Assembly (NCBI GenBank): GCA_965214335.1
Contig: CBDCBO010000005.1
Coordinates: forward strand, 682,001 to 746,000
Reading direction: 5' to 3'
Length of the DNA stretch: 64,000 nucleotides
Source: Velthaea sp965214335
GTDB lineage: Bacteria; Vulcanimicrobiota; Vulcanimicrobiia; Vulcanimicrobiales; Vulcanimicrobiaceae
Position numbers and translations under genes: made by a program. This document shows, in pieces, positions 43,799 through 53,223 of this stretch. Position 1 is the first letter of the stretch, and the number at the start of each line of letters is the position of its first letter. Under the pieces are notes generated by a model. The model did not search any database. It was not told the DNA's origin and saw only the letters and a program-made list of their open reading frames with translations.

Positions 43799-45715
43799 AT
43801 GGGTAAACACCTTAAGTCCATCCTGATCGTCCTGGGCATTTTCATTTTCGTGATCTTCATCGTCGACAAGCTGGTGCTCAACCAGCAGCCGAGCACGAAG
43901 GTCGATTACTCGCAGTTCTACTCGAAAGTCGAGAGCAGCGACGTATCGAAGGTGACGGTGTCGGGTCATGAAGTGCTCGGCGAGTTCCGCGACGGCAGCA
44001 AGTTCACCACCACGCTGCCGCCCGACGTGAGCGATATCTACACCGCGATGCGCACGCATCACGTCGATGTGGCGGTGGAGAACGCGAGTTCAACGCCGAT
44101 CATCGGCTGGATCTTGCAGTTCGTGCCGTTCCTGCTCATGGCGTTATTGCTGATCTTCATTCTGCGCCAGGCGCAGAGCGGTGGTTCGCAAGCGCTGTCG
44201 TTCGGCCGTTCGCGGGCGAAGTTGCAGAGCGAGAATCGGCCCAAGGTGACGTTCAACGACGTGGCCGGCGTCGAGGAAGCCAAAGAAGAACTTGGCGAAG
44301 TCGTCGAGTTCCTCAAGTATCCCAAGAAATTTCAGGCGCTTGGCGCGCGCATTCCCAAAGGCGTGCTGCTCCTTGGTCCGCCGGGTTCGGGCAAAACGCT
44401 GCTGGCTCGGGCGATTGCGGGCGAAGCGGGCGTGCCGTTCTTCTCGATTTCGGGTTCGGACTTCGTCGAAATGTTCGTCGGTGTCGGTGCCAGCCGCGTT
44501 CGGGACCTTTTCGAACAGGCGAAAAAGAGCGCGCCGTGTATCGTGTTCATCGATGAGATCGATGCGGTCGGCCGGCAGCGTGGTGCGGGTTTGGGCGGCG
44601 GGCATGACGAGCGCGAGCAAACGCTCAACCAACTGCTCGTCGAAATGGATGGATTCGACCAAAATACGGGCGTCATTCTGATTGCCGCCACGAACCGGCC
44701 CGACGTGCTCGATCCGGCCTTGCTGCGGCCCGGGCGCTTCGACCGCCAAGTCGTCGTCGATCGCGCCGATGTCAAAGGCCGGGCCGCGATTCTGGCCGTG
44801 CACGCGAAGAACAAGCCACTGTCAAAAGAGATTTCGCTCGACACGTTGGCCAAGCGCACCCCTGGTTTCTCGGGTGCCGATCTCGAGAACTTGCTCAACG
44901 AGGCGGCCTTGCTGGCGGCGCGGCGGAACAAGTCGGTCATCGACATGAACGATTGCGATGAAGCGATCGATCGGGTCGTCGCGGGTCCGGAGCGCAAGTC
45001 GCTCGTGATGTCGCAAAAAGAAAAAGAGAACACCGCGTACCACGAGTCGGGTCACGCGATCGTCGGCGCGATGCTGCCGAATGCCGATCCGGTCCATAAG
45101 GTGACGATCATTCCGCGCGGCATGGCGCTGGGCATCACGTGGTCGCTGCCCGATGAAGACCGCCATTCACGCACGAAGGCCGAACTGCTGGCGCAAATCA
45201 CGATGGCGCTGTCGGGCCGGATCTCCGAAGAGATCCAATTCGGCGACGTTACGACCGGTGCGTCGAACGACTTCGAGAAAGCAACTGAGCTTGCGCGCCG
45301 GATGGTGACGCAGTACGGCATGAGCGATTCGCTCGGCCCCATCCAATATGGCCGCGGCTCGCACCAAGTCTTTCTCGGCCGCGACTTCGGCGACGAGCGG
45401 AACTATTCCGAGGAGGTCGCCTCCAAGATCGACACCGAGGTCCGCCGCATCATCGACGAGTGCTATGACAACGCGACGAAGATTCTGCGCGCGAATTGGG
45501 ATAAAGTCGAGCGCATGGTGGCCTCGCTGCTCGAACATGAAACCGTCGATCGCGAAGAAGTCTCGTGCATCATCAGCGGCCGGCCCTATCCGCAGCCGAA
45601 GCTGCCGGCCGACGACATTCCCGAGATTCCGAAAGCCGCCGTCGCGCCGCTCGAACCCGAGGTCCGCGAGAAACCGCGACGGCTGCCGCCGAATATTTCC
45701 CCGGAACCGGCGTGA
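43799..45715 (+). CDS. ftsH: ATP-dependent membrane protease FtsH
   Basis: 638 residues. Two transmembrane helices (about 8-24 and 104-121) flank a small outer domain. AAA+ motifs: Walker A GPPGSGKT at 193-200, Walker B CIVFIDEID at about 247-255, and the Arg-finger region near RPGRFDRQ. The zinc peptidase site is HESGH at 415-419 with the third ligand further down. The C-terminal tail is Pro/Glu-rich (LPADDIPEIPKAAV). It degrades membrane and short-lived soluble proteins. The next gene overlaps its stop by four bases. Confidence 0.97.
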   Translation: MGKHLKSILIVLGIFIFVIFIVDKLVLNQQPSTKVDYSQFYSKVESSDVSKVTVSGHEVLGEFRDGSKFTTTLPPDVSDIYTAMRTHHVDVAVENASSTPIIGWILQFVPFLLMALLLIFILRQAQSGGSQALSFGRSRAKLQSENRPKVTFNDVAGVEEAKEELGEVVEFLKYPKKFQALGARIPKGVLLLGPPGSGKTLLARAIAGEAGVPFFSISGSDFVEMFVGVGASRVRDLFEQAKKSAPCIVFIDEIDAVGRQRGAGLGGGHDEREQTLNQLLVEMDGFDQNTGVILIAATNRPDVLDPALLRPGRFDRQVVVDRADVKGRAAILAVHAKNKPLSKEISLDTLAKRTPGFSGADLENLLNEAALLAARRNKSVIDMNDCDEAIDRVVAGPERKSLVMSQKEKENTAYHESGHAIVGAMLPNADPVHKVTIIPRGMALGITWSLPDEDRHSRTKAELLAQITMALSGRISEEIQFGDVTTGASNDFEKATELARRMVTQYGMSDSLGPIQYGRGSHQVFLGRDFGDERNYSEEVASKIDTEVRRIIDECYDNATKILRANWDKVERMVASLLEHETVDREEVSCIISGRPYPQPKLPADDIPEIPKAAVAPLEPEVREKPRRLPPNISPEPA

Positions 45716-47037
45716 CGACCGGACGCTGGGTAGCGAAGGCCGCGCTGGGCGCGGCCTTCGGACTATCAAGCCTGTTACCGGCTGCGGCCGCCGCGCCGGT
45801 TCCGAGCAATCTCGCCAGCGGTTCGCTGCCGGGCGGCGGACAGTATGTCATCAGCCATACGGCGATCGCTCCGGTCGCGGCGATCGCCCTCTGGTACCGG
45901 GCGCCGTCGAATGGCTTCGGTACCGCCGGTATGGCGGGTCTAGGGCGCTTAGCCGCCGCCGCCGTCACCGGCTCGGCGCCGATCACGGGTACACCGCTGG
46001 GCCGATACGTCACCGAGCTGGGTGGCCGGATCGCGATAAGTTCGTATCCCAACAGCGTCTCGATATCGGCGCTCGTTCCGGCGCAGAGAGCCGCCGATGT
46101 CGTGCATGCGATGACGGTTTCGTTTTTCGCCCCCGTGCTCACGGCCGACGGGCTCAAGCTGGCGCAACGCGACGTCGGGGAAGAAGCGCTGTTCCGGCAG
46201 TTCAACCCCGAACTGACGATCGACGACGCCCTCGTCGGCGCGCTGTTCAGCGACGGTCCGGCCCATGTTCCGCCGCTCGGAGCGTCGGCCGACGTGCCGA
46301 AAATTACGCTCGAAGCGGTCAAGGCGTACGCCGAGCGGGCATTCCGTCCGGCGAATGCCGTGCTGGTCGTGACCGGAGCGGTCGATGCCTCCGTTATCAA
46401 TACGGCCGTTCCCGGCCGGACCGACATTGCCGCGCAACCCGAACCGCCGCTCCAAGAGCACGTTACCGCCGTGCCGGCGCCGGTCGAAACGACCGGCACA
46501 GAAGCCGGTCAAGGGTTGGGCTGGATCGGTCCGGCGATTGCCAGCGAGCGCGAAGCGACGGCGCTCGATTTCGTTTCCGACTATCTGTTTCGGGCCGACA
46601 CCGGAATGGTTCAGAAGCTGATCGCAACCACGAAGGCCAGCGTGAGCGGCAAGTTCGTGACCTATCACGATCCGGGCGTGTTGCTTGTCAGCATCTCCGG
46701 GGGCGATGTTGCCGCGGCGCGCACGATCGTCGACAGCGCGTTGGTCGCGGCGCGCAAACCGCTCGACAAGGGCGCTTTCGCCGCGGCGCGCGACGCGTTT
46801 TTGTACCACATGCTCAGCGATATCCAAACGCCGGGCGGACTAGCCGATACGCTGGGATGGTATACCGTTGAAGGAAATCAGGCGTATGCGCCCGGGGCCG
46901 GCGGCCTCACCAGCCGCTATTTTGGGATCGCTTCCGGCTTGACGCCGGCGTTTGTCGCGGCGACGATCGATAAGTATTTGGGCCGCCCGGGTGCTGTGGT
47001 GGCGGTCGCGGCAACGAAGGCGGAGCGCACGAAATGA
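45712..47037 (+). CDS. Secreted M16-like protein without zinc site, first of pair
   Basis: 441 residues from a GTG at 45712, coupled to ftsH by four bases. A signal peptide (ALGAAFGLSSLLPAAAAA) is followed by a processing-peptidase-like M16B domain pair. The zinc motif HxxEH expected near residue 80 is replaced by GLGRLAAAAV. Other features are kept, such as ALSLWYR-like strand IAALWYRAPS, and the second half RANAVLVVTG. It is therefore probably non-catalytic. The next gene, also M16-like, overlaps it by four bases. Confidence 0.75.
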   Translation: MTTGRWVAKAALGAAFGLSSLLPAAAAAPVPSNLASGSLPGGGQYVISHTAIAPVAAIALWYRAPSNGFGTAGMAGLGRLAAAAVTGSAPITGTPLGRYVTELGGRIAISSYPNSVSISALVPAQRAADVVHAMTVSFFAPVLTADGLKLAQRDVGEEALFRQFNPELTIDDALVGALFSDGPAHVPPLGASADVPKITLEAVKAYAERAFRPANAVLVVTGAVDASVINTAVPGRTDIAAQPEPPLQEHVTAVPAPVETTGTEAGQGLGWIGPAIASEREATALDFVSDYLFRADTGMVQKLIATTKASVSGKFVTYHDPGVLLVSISGGDVAAARTIVDSALVAARKPLDKGAFAAARDAFLYHMLSDIQTPGGLADTLGWYTVEGNQAYAPGAGGLTSRYFGIASGLTPAFVAATIDKYLGRPGAVVAVAATKAERTK

Positions 47038-48326
47038 TGCTGTTACGGCCGATGCTGACGGCGGCGCTCGTTGCGCTGTTGAGTGGATCCGGCTGGGCCG
47101 AACCGGCCAAATCCACGACATCCGATGCCGCCGCGACCAACGTCTATTTGCACGGCGACGATTCGGCGATGCTTGCCGGGCTCGAACTTTTTGTGAGCGC
47201 CGGGTTGGATCGCGAAAACGACCAGCAAAACGGTCTGGCCGCCCTAGCCGCGGAGACGATTCTGCAAACGCCGGTCAACGGCATGCCGCTTCGGGCCGCG
47301 GTCGCGGCGCGCGGTGGTTCGGTGTCGTACGCCGTCGGTCCACAGTACGTACGCTTCTACGTCGAGGCCCCGCCCGCGACACTGGTCGCGCTGAGCGCGG
47401 CTGTGAGTCGGGCGCTAGCTGCGCCGAGCTTCACCGTTCCGACGCTCAACGCGGCCCGGACAGCGGTACTCGGTCGCATCGCCGATGATGAAAACAATCC
47501 GGTCGCCGTCGGTATGGCCATGCTGCGTCAATCCTATTACGATGGCGGCGCCGGCTTGCCGACCAACGGCACCAGCGCCACGTTAGCGAGCTTTGGCGCC
47601 GCTGATGTCAAGGCGTTCATCGGCGCGCACTACCGTCGCGGCGGCGCGATCGTCACGGCCGTTGGACACGTCACCGATCCGGTGGCCGCGGCCGGACGGA
47701 AGCTCGTGACGGCGTTACCCGAGGGCAGCGATCAAACCGTCGTGACGACATCGCGCGCGTTCGCCGCGACGCCGAAGCGCATCGTTGCTCAACGCGACAT
47801 CGGCGTCCCGTACGTCTTGCTGGGCTTCGCCGCGCCGTCGGTCGGCGACAAGGACTTCGCAGCGATGCTCGTGCTGCGCTCGCTGCTTTCCGATGTGTTC
47901 GACCGCCAGAGTACGACCACGCTGCCGGCGTATGCACGGACGGTCGGCGTACTCTACAACTACGACACCAAGCCCGCTTCGATCGCGCTGTACATCAACG
48001 GGCAGCAAGTCGAACCGACGGCCGGGTTGGGCAATGTCGATGAGGTGCTCAAAGACGTCGCGACCAAACCGCTAACGCCCGGCTTGCTCAAGCGCTATCG
48101 TTCCAGCGCGCACGGCGAATGGCAGATCGAGGCGGTTTCGCTGGCCGATCAAGCGTGGACGATTAGCAACTTCGTCGAGCAAGGCGCCGCTCCCGATTAC
48201 GCCCAAACGGCCCTGGCGGCCATCGATGCCACGACGTCCGCGGACGTGATGCGGGTGGCGAAGGCGTATTTGCAAAAATTCACCGTCGCTTTAGTCGTTC
48301 CGCGCGGCAAATCCCAAATCAACTGA
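47034..48326 (+). CDS. Secreted M16-like protein without zinc site, second of pair
   Basis: 430 residues with a short signal (ALVALLSGSGWAEPAKS). The M16B layout is seen in GLDRENDQQNGLAALAAETILQTPVNG, where HxxEH should be, VSYAVGPQYVRFYVEAP, and AHYRRGGAIVTAVGHV in the middle. HxxEH is absent here too. In known M16B pairs (YmxG/PqqF-like) one partner keeps the zinc site, but here neither does. It may be a binding or chaperone complex. Confidence 0.72.
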   Translation: MMLLRPMLTAALVALLSGSGWAEPAKSTTSDAAATNVYLHGDDSAMLAGLELFVSAGLDRENDQQNGLAALAAETILQTPVNGMPLRAAVAARGGSVSYAVGPQYVRFYVEAPPATLVALSAAVSRALAAPSFTVPTLNAARTAVLGRIADDENNPVAVGMAMLRQSYYDGGAGLPTNGTSATLASFGAADVKAFIGAHYRRGGAIVTAVGHVTDPVAAAGRKLVTALPEGSDQTVVTTSRAFAATPKRIVAQRDIGVPYVLLGFAAPSVGDKDFAAMLVLRSLLSDVFDRQSTTTLPAYARTVGVLYNYDTKPASIALYINGQQVEPTAGLGNVDEVLKDVATKPLTPGLLKRYRSSAHGEWQIEAVSLADQAWTISNFVEQGAAPDYAQTALAAIDATTSADVMRVAKAYLQKFTVALVVPRGKSQIN

Positions 48327-48334
48327 CCGAGTCG

Positions 48335-48353
48335 CAGAGCGGGTCCGGCCCGC
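48335..48353 (+). terminator. Hairpin after the M16-like pair
   Basis: GAGCGGG (48335-48341), loop TCCGG, CCCGCTC (48347-48353), a perfect seven-base stem. It sits between the second M16-like stop (48326) and the TTG start of the glycosyltransferase (48368). No T-run follows. Confidence 0.4.
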
Positions 48354-48367
48354 TCGACGATCCGGCA

Positions 48368-49495
48368 TTGCGCGTTGCGCTCGTACACGATTATTTGAAC
48401 CAACGCGGCGGTGCCGAGCGCGTGTTCGCGCACATCGCCGCGGCCTTTCCGGCGGCCCCGGTGTTCACCTCGATCTACAACCGCGCGGCGTTAGAAGATC
48501 TGATTCCGGCGGCGCGCGTTCACACGTCGTTCTTGCAGCGTTTGCCGGCGCACGACCGGTATTTTCGGGCACTTGCGCCGCTCTATCCGTTGGCGTTCGA
48601 GCGTCTCCCGTTGCGCGCATACGATCTGGTGATCAGTTCGACGACCGCCTGGGCCAAAGGCGTACTGACGCGAAGCGATGCCGTGCACGTGTGCTACATC
48701 AATACGGTTAGCCGTTTCGCCTTCGACTACGAACGCTACGTCGGCGGCTTTACCGTTGCCGGACTGGCCCGGCCGCTCGTGCGCCGGTTGATCGATTGGG
48801 ATCGCCGCGCGGCGCAGCGGCCGACGCTCTTTGTCGCGAATTCGCGCAACGTCGCCGAGCGTATCTTGCGCCACTACGGCCGCACATCGCGCGTCTTGCC
48901 CTGTCCGGTCGATGTCGATCGCTTCAGCGTCGGACCGGGCCGCGGCACGTACTTCGTTGTGGTGTCGCGCCTGCTACCGTACAAACGCATCGATCTTGCG
49001 ATCGCGGGCTGTGCCCGCGCCGGCGTGCCGCTGCACATCGTGGGCACCGGGCCCGCGGAAGCGGCATTGCGGGCGGCGGCAGCCGGAACGCGAACGACTT
49101 TTCACGGCTACGTCGATGATGCAACCGTCAATCGCATCGTGGGCGACGCTCGCGCCGCTATTTTGCCCGGAGCGGAAGATTTTGGGCTCGTGCCGCTCGA
49201 AGCGGCGGCGGCCGGACGGCCGACGATCGCGCTGGCCGGCGGCGGCGCGCTCGAGACGATTCTTGCCGGTGAAACCGGGCAGTTCTTCGCCGACCCGAAC
49301 GCCGAGTCGTTGGCCCAGGCGCTGCGGACCTTTGACGGCCGGCGGTTCGTGCCGGCCCGCTTGCGGGCTCACGCCGAGCGGTTCGCGCCCCCGCGCTTCA
49401 TCGCCGGTCTACGGGCCATCATCGACGAGACGCTCGACCTCCGCGAGCACAACGTCGGCGGTCCGCCGATCGCGCGGAGTCGCCCAGCGCGCTAA
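48368..49495 (+). CDS. Glycosyltransferase, family 4
   Basis: 375 residues from a TTG at 48368. The GT-B fold is seen in LVHDYLNQRGGAERVFAHI, FAFDYERYVGG, YFVVVSRLLPYKRIDLAIAGC, and GLVPLEAAAAGRPTIALAGGGALE (nucleotide-sugar binding with E-x7-E). It likely moves a sugar onto a polysaccharide or lipid. It ends tail-to-tail with the minus-strand glycosyltransferase, with an 87-base overlap. Confidence 0.88.
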   Translation: MRVALVHDYLNQRGGAERVFAHIAAAFPAAPVFTSIYNRAALEDLIPAARVHTSFLQRLPAHDRYFRALAPLYPLAFERLPLRAYDLVISSTTAWAKGVLTRSDAVHVCYINTVSRFAFDYERYVGGFTVAGLARPLVRRLIDWDRRAAQRPTLFVANSRNVAERILRHYGRTSRVLPCPVDVDRFSVGPGRGTYFVVVSRLLPYKRIDLAIAGCARAGVPLHIVGTGPAEAALRAAAAGTRTTFHGYVDDATVNRIVGDARAAILPGAEDFGLVPLEAAAAGRPTIALAGGGALETILAGETGQFFADPNAESLAQALRTFDGRRFVPARLRAHAERFAPPRFIAGLRAIIDETLDLREHNVGGPPIARSRPAR

Positions 49496-50515
49496 GCTGC
49501 GGGCCCGATACTCGGCGGCCAGCGCCGGGTCGGTAACGAACGAGCGCAGCGCGGCGCTCCAGCTTGCGACGTCGTTGGGCGGCAGCAATATGCCGGCGTT
49601 GCCGACGGCTTCGGGCAGGGCGCTCGTGTCGGCGGCCAGGACCGCCGCGCCGCACGCCTGCGCCTCAACGACCACTAACCCGAAGCCTTCGGCGAGCGAT
49701 GGTACGGCAACGACCGCGGCCGTACGGTAGAGTCGCTGCAACGCCGCGTCGTCGACGTCGGCCAGCAGCGTTACCGGCAATGGCCGCGCGCGCGCGATCG
49801 CGGCGTGCAGCGCGCGATCCGGCGAGCCGACGAGTACCAGCCGGACCGTCGGCGGCTGAAACGCGTGCGCCAGAGCGGCGATCAAGACGGCGACATTTTT
49901 GCGCGCTTCGCCGGTGCCGACCGCGAGCACGAACGGCTCGGCGAACGGCGTTTGATCGACGCCGGCGCGAAACGCCGGATCGGGCCCCAGCGGAATGGTG
50001 CCGATGCGCGCCGGCGCTAGCCCGAAACGCGCGATCAGCGCGTCGCGCGACCAGTCCGAGATTGTCACGATGCGGCCGGCGTCGCGCACGGCCGCGCGAA
50101 TCGGGCCTTGCTCGCGCCGGCGCGCGATGAAGCCCCGGGCGGGGTAGCGGAAAGCAAAATCGTCGTTGATCGTTACCAGCGACGGCGCGTGAGTTGGAAA
50201 CCGGATCCCGTTCCACGGGTACCACACGCAGTCGTACGCGCCCGGTGCGCGCGCCGTCCGCAACGCCGCAACAGCGGCCCGTTCGCCGCAAATTGCGCGG
50301 TACGCTGCGCTGTCGCGCGGTTCACGCACGAGTAGGGTCAGGTCGACGTCCGGCCGCGCGACAAGCGAACGCAGCGCCGCCCGAACGTAGCGGCCCATGC
50401 CGCGTGAGTCGGCGCGTAAGTTGATCGCATCGACCGCCAGCCGCGTCGTTAGCCTTTCCCACCGGTAGCGAGGACGAGGACGACGTTGACCGCGTTGAAC
50501 GTGCCGTGCGTGCAC
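49409..50515 (-). CDS. Glycosyltransferase (GT4-like)
   Basis: 368 residues from a GTG at 50515, but this start is uncertain. Family-like sequence begins at RLAVDAINLRADSRGMGRYVR, near 50440, where no ATG, GTG or TTG occurs; the GTG lies inside the end of the CPBP gene. Motifs: VTINDDFAFRYP, FVLAVGTGEARKNVAVLIAAL, GFGLVVVEAQACGAAVLAAD. Substrate unknown. It overlaps the plus-strand glycosyltransferase at the tail. Confidence 0.75.
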   Translation of the reverse strand: MHARHVQRGQRRPRPRYRWERLTTRLAVDAINLRADSRGMGRYVRAALRSLVARPDVDLTLLVREPRDSAAYRAICGERAAVAALRTARAPGAYDCVWYPWNGIRFPTHAPSLVTINDDFAFRYPARGFIARRREQGPIRAAVRDAGRIVTISDWSRDALIARFGLAPARIGTIPLGPDPAFRAGVDQTPFAEPFVLAVGTGEARKNVAVLIAALAHAFQPPTVRLVLVGSPDRALHAAIARARPLPVTLLADVDDAALQRLYRTAAVVAVPSLAEGFGLVVVEAQACGAAVLAADTSALPEAVGNAGILLPPNDVASWSAALRSFVTDPALAAEYRARSLARWATPRDRRTADVVLAEVERLVDDGP

Positions 50516-51207
50516 ATCGAGGAGACCAGCGATCCGGTTCGATGATAGACCAGCGCCAGCACGATACCGCCGCACGTCAGCGGGAAGAACGCCGTCTTAT
50601 CGAAATGCGCGAGGCCGAAGATCACGCCGCTGCCGACCGCGGCGAATCCAACGGGCGCATACCGCAAGAGTGCGTTGAAAACAAAGCCGCGGAAGATCAC
50701 TTCCTCGACGATGGGCGCGATGAACACCGCTAGGATAATGAGGCCGTAGATGAGTGTCCGGTCGTGCGTGGTGCCAAAAAGCGCGACGGCCTGCTGCGTA
50801 CCGTCGAGGTGGAACGCAAATTTTTGCGTCAGGGCGGCGCCTTCGGCGACGATGTACATCGCGAGCGTGCCGAGGACGCCGATGCGCAGATCGCGCGCGC
50901 TCGGCAGGTGTAAACCGATCTGGCTCAAGCTACGGCGCGCTGCGAACGGCAGCAACGGCAACGCCGCACCGAGCAACGGAATGTACGCGACGATTTGCGC
51001 CAGGAGCAGTCCGCTGGTCAGCTGCAAGCTTTTGCCGGCGCGGACGGGCCCCGCGCCGAGAAACACCGCGGAGTCACACGCGAGTCCAACCGCGAACGCC
51101 GCCGCGACGGTCGCGATGAAGACGATACAGCGGCGGGCCGAAAAGGCGTCAGTCGGCCAAAGCGTCGGCGAGAGCGGCGAAGGTTGCGAGGTCGAGAGCT
51201 TCTCCAC
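50449..51207 (-). CDS. CPBP-family intramembrane protease
   Basis: 252 residues with about seven or eight helices. The CPBP/Abi motifs are present: EEVIFRGFVF, FGLAHFDKT and HGTFNAVN, giving the glutamates and histidines of the membrane metal site. Functions range from prenyl-protein processing to bacteriocin immunity. The start at 51207 overlaps the end of rsmA by 59 bases. Confidence 0.85.
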   Translation of the reverse strand: MEKLSTSQPSPLSPTLWPTDAFSARRCIVFIATVAAAFAVGLACDSAVFLGAGPVRAGKSLQLTSGLLLAQIVAYIPLLGAALPLLPFAARRSLSQIGLHLPSARDLRIGVLGTLAMYIVAEGAALTQKFAFHLDGTQQAVALFGTTHDRTLIYGLIILAVFIAPIVEEVIFRGFVFNALLRYAPVGFAAVGSGVIFGLAHFDKTAFFPLTCGGIVLALVYHRTGSLVSSMCTHGTFNAVNVVLVLATGGKG

Positions 51208-51952
51208 GTATCTCCGGACTCAGTTGCAGCGTAATTAGTGCGTCCGTGACTCGCTCTCGCGGTACGGCCAGCGAGAGCGCAAGCGCGTTGGCAACGGTCT
51301 TTCGGCGATATGCGAACGCTCCCCGCACGACGCGCTCGAAGTGCGGCACATCGCGCACGGCAACCGGCGGTATTGCGTGCGGCCGCAGTACGATAACGGT
51401 GGATTGGACTTTCGGGCGCGGGTAAAACTGCGCGGGCGAAACGGAAAATGCGCGCTCGACGAGCATCCGCAATCCGATAGCGACGCTCAAACTGCCGTAT
51501 TCCGGCGTACCGGGACGTGCCACGAGCCGGTCGGCGACATCGCGCTGGATCATCACGACGATCCGGTCCGGTGGCCGCGGCAGGTCGGCCAGGCGGAGCA
51601 TCAGCGGGGTCGCGATATTATACGGTAGATTGCCCGCCGCAACCCACGGTTCGTCGCCGGCCCATGCCGCATAGTCGAACGCCAGCGCGTCGGCTTGGAC
51701 GAACGTTGCCTGCGCCAACTCCGCACGAGAGCGCACCACGGCCAGTAACTCCGGATCGATATCGAGCGCGGTGACCGTCGCGTCGAGCGCTAGCAGCGCG
51801 CGGGTTAAAGCACCCGTTCCGGTGCCGATTTCAATGACTCGTTGACCCGGCTGCGGTGCCGCGAGGCGGGCGATGCGTCCCGCCGCGCCGCCGTCCATGA
51901 GAAAATGCTGCCCCAGGCGTTTCTTCGGGCGCAGCCCGAATTGGGCCAGCAG
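51149..51952 (-). CDS. rsmA: 16S rRNA dimethyladenosine transferase
   Basis: Dimethylates A1518/A1519 of 16S rRNA (KsgA). Motifs: KKRLGQHFLMD, VIEIGTGTGALTRALL (SAM loop), the AGNLPYNIATPLML catalytic NLPY, and QFYPRPKVQSTVIVL. The start is the problem: no ATG, GTG or TTG precedes RLGQHFL until the inside of the 3D gene. CTG at 51952 (LLAQFGLRPKK) is the best guess; ATC at 52030 is another. This start gives 267 residues. Confidence 0.85.
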   Translation of the reverse strand: MLAQFGLRPKKRLGQHFLMDGGAAGRIARLAAPQPGQRVIEIGTGTGALTRALLALDATVTALDIDPELLAVVRSRAELAQATFVQADALAFDYAAWAGDEPWVAAGNLPYNIATPLMLRLADLPRPPDRIVVMIQRDVADRLVARPGTPEYGSLSVAIGLRMLVERAFSVSPAQFYPRPKVQSTVIVLRPHAIPPVAVRDVPHFERVVRGAFAYRRKTVANALALSLAVPRERVTDALITLQLSPEIRGEALDLATFAALADALAD

Positions 51953-52035
51953 CGCGCGCGGGTGCGTCCGCGGTGGTCCGGCACCGCCGCGGTCATCGGG
52001 TCGGCTGCGATCGGCGGTATCTTCGCTGATGCGCG

Positions 52036-53085
52036 TTACTTGAGAACGTAAACGACGATCGGCCGGCGACCGAAGCTCATCGCGTCGCGATGCGTGTCGA
52101 AGCCAAGATCGATTCGATTGCCCCGAATCGAGCCGCCGGTGTCGCCCGCGAGGGCGTGACCGTAGCCCGGAATATAGAGGTGGGAACCTAACGGAATGTA
52201 GCGAGGATCGACGGCTACGACGCCATGACCGGCAGGCCGGCCGCTCGCCGTGAAACCCGAGCAACCCGAACAACTTGCCGTGTAGGCCGTTGCGATCATC
52301 TTAAGGGCCGCGTCGGCCAGCCGCATCGTGCCGGCAACGCCGCGCCGCGCGAGTCCGGCGAGGGCGGAATAGTCACCGACTCCCTGGGCGATAACGCGTG
52401 CGCGGGGGAACCGTAAGATGCGAGCTGCGAGAATCGAACGCTTCGGTGCGACCGCCGGGTTGGGCTGTAAAACTTCGACCGTACTTTCGGTGCTTCCGGC
52501 CCGGCCCGGATCGACGACGCGCTCGGTGCCCGGCAGCATACCGATATCAAATTTTCGCTGAACCGGCGGCAAGATCGCGGTCCGAATCCGCTCCAGCCAG
52601 GACGTCGACCGACTGATGCGGATGCTCGAATCCGGCTCGACCGCACTGCGCAGCGACGGAGTTACCGTATCGTGGGCGGCGACCGACAGGTGTTCGGCCG
52701 CCAACGCATCGGCCACGGTCGCGGCGGCGCTGCGAATCGGCCGGCTTACGCCGTCGACGATAAGGTCGACGTGAACGGCCGGCCGGTAGACGATCGTCGA
52801 ACCGTCGACGATCGGCGCATCGGGCCCGGTCGAAAGACTGTCGTCGGGTTGACGTGTGATGCCGCGTTCGCGCAGAAAGCCGTCGACGGTAACCGTCCGG
52901 GTTTCCACGGAGTCGCGCACATGGCCGCTAATGAAGGTGACGTGTTTGGTCGGTATCTGACCGGCAACATCCGCGATCATCGCAATTGCGCGATCGGGGA
53001 TCGCACCTGCGCCGAACGGCAGCAGTAAGCCGAAAGAAAGAACGCTCACCGCGACGGGTGATTTTCGATCGAGTCCGATAACCAA
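52036..53085 (-). CDS. Secreted 3D-domain cell-wall protein
   Basis: 349 residues from a TTG at 53085 with AAAGGAG upstream; an ATG at 53151 lacks a ribosome site. A signal peptide (VAVSVLSFGLLLPFGAGA) is followed by a DUF348-like ubiquitin-type repeat pair (VTVDGFLRERGI, VDLIVDGVSRPIRSAAATVADAL), a middle part and a C-terminal 3D domain: ASGRPAGHGVVAVDPRYIPLGSHLYIPGYGHALAGDTGG with its three acidic residues. Relatives (RpfB, Sps) act on peptidoglycan as lytic transglycosylase-like enzymes. Confidence 0.85.
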   Translation of the reverse strand: MVIGLDRKSPVAVSVLSFGLLLPFGAGAIPDRAIAMIADVAGQIPTKHVTFISGHVRDSVETRTVTVDGFLRERGITRQPDDSLSTGPDAPIVDGSTIVYRPAVHVDLIVDGVSRPIRSAAATVADALAAEHLSVAAHDTVTPSLRSAVEPDSSIRISRSTSWLERIRTAILPPVQRKFDIGMLPGTERVVDPGRAGSTESTVEVLQPNPAVAPKRSILAARILRFPRARVIAQGVGDYSALAGLARRGVAGTMRLADAALKMIATAYTASCSGCSGFTASGRPAGHGVVAVDPRYIPLGSHLYIPGYGHALAGDTGGSIRGNRIDLGFDTHRDAMSFGRRPIVVYVLK

Positions 53086-53223
53086 CTCCTTTCCTGTTAC
53101 GTCGGCTCGTGTACGTCCGCGCCGCTTATAAGCGTCGCTGGGAGAGAACATCGGACCGGGGGACAAGTCGGAGGCGGAACATCTGATAGCGTGCACGATA
53201 CACGTGGGCGACTGCTACCGATG

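Noticed and set aside
45348..46871. 507-codon plus frame across ftsH and the first M16-like gene
   Set aside because: It is out of frame with both, Arg/Ser-rich in the way of GC-rich shadows, and has no motif.
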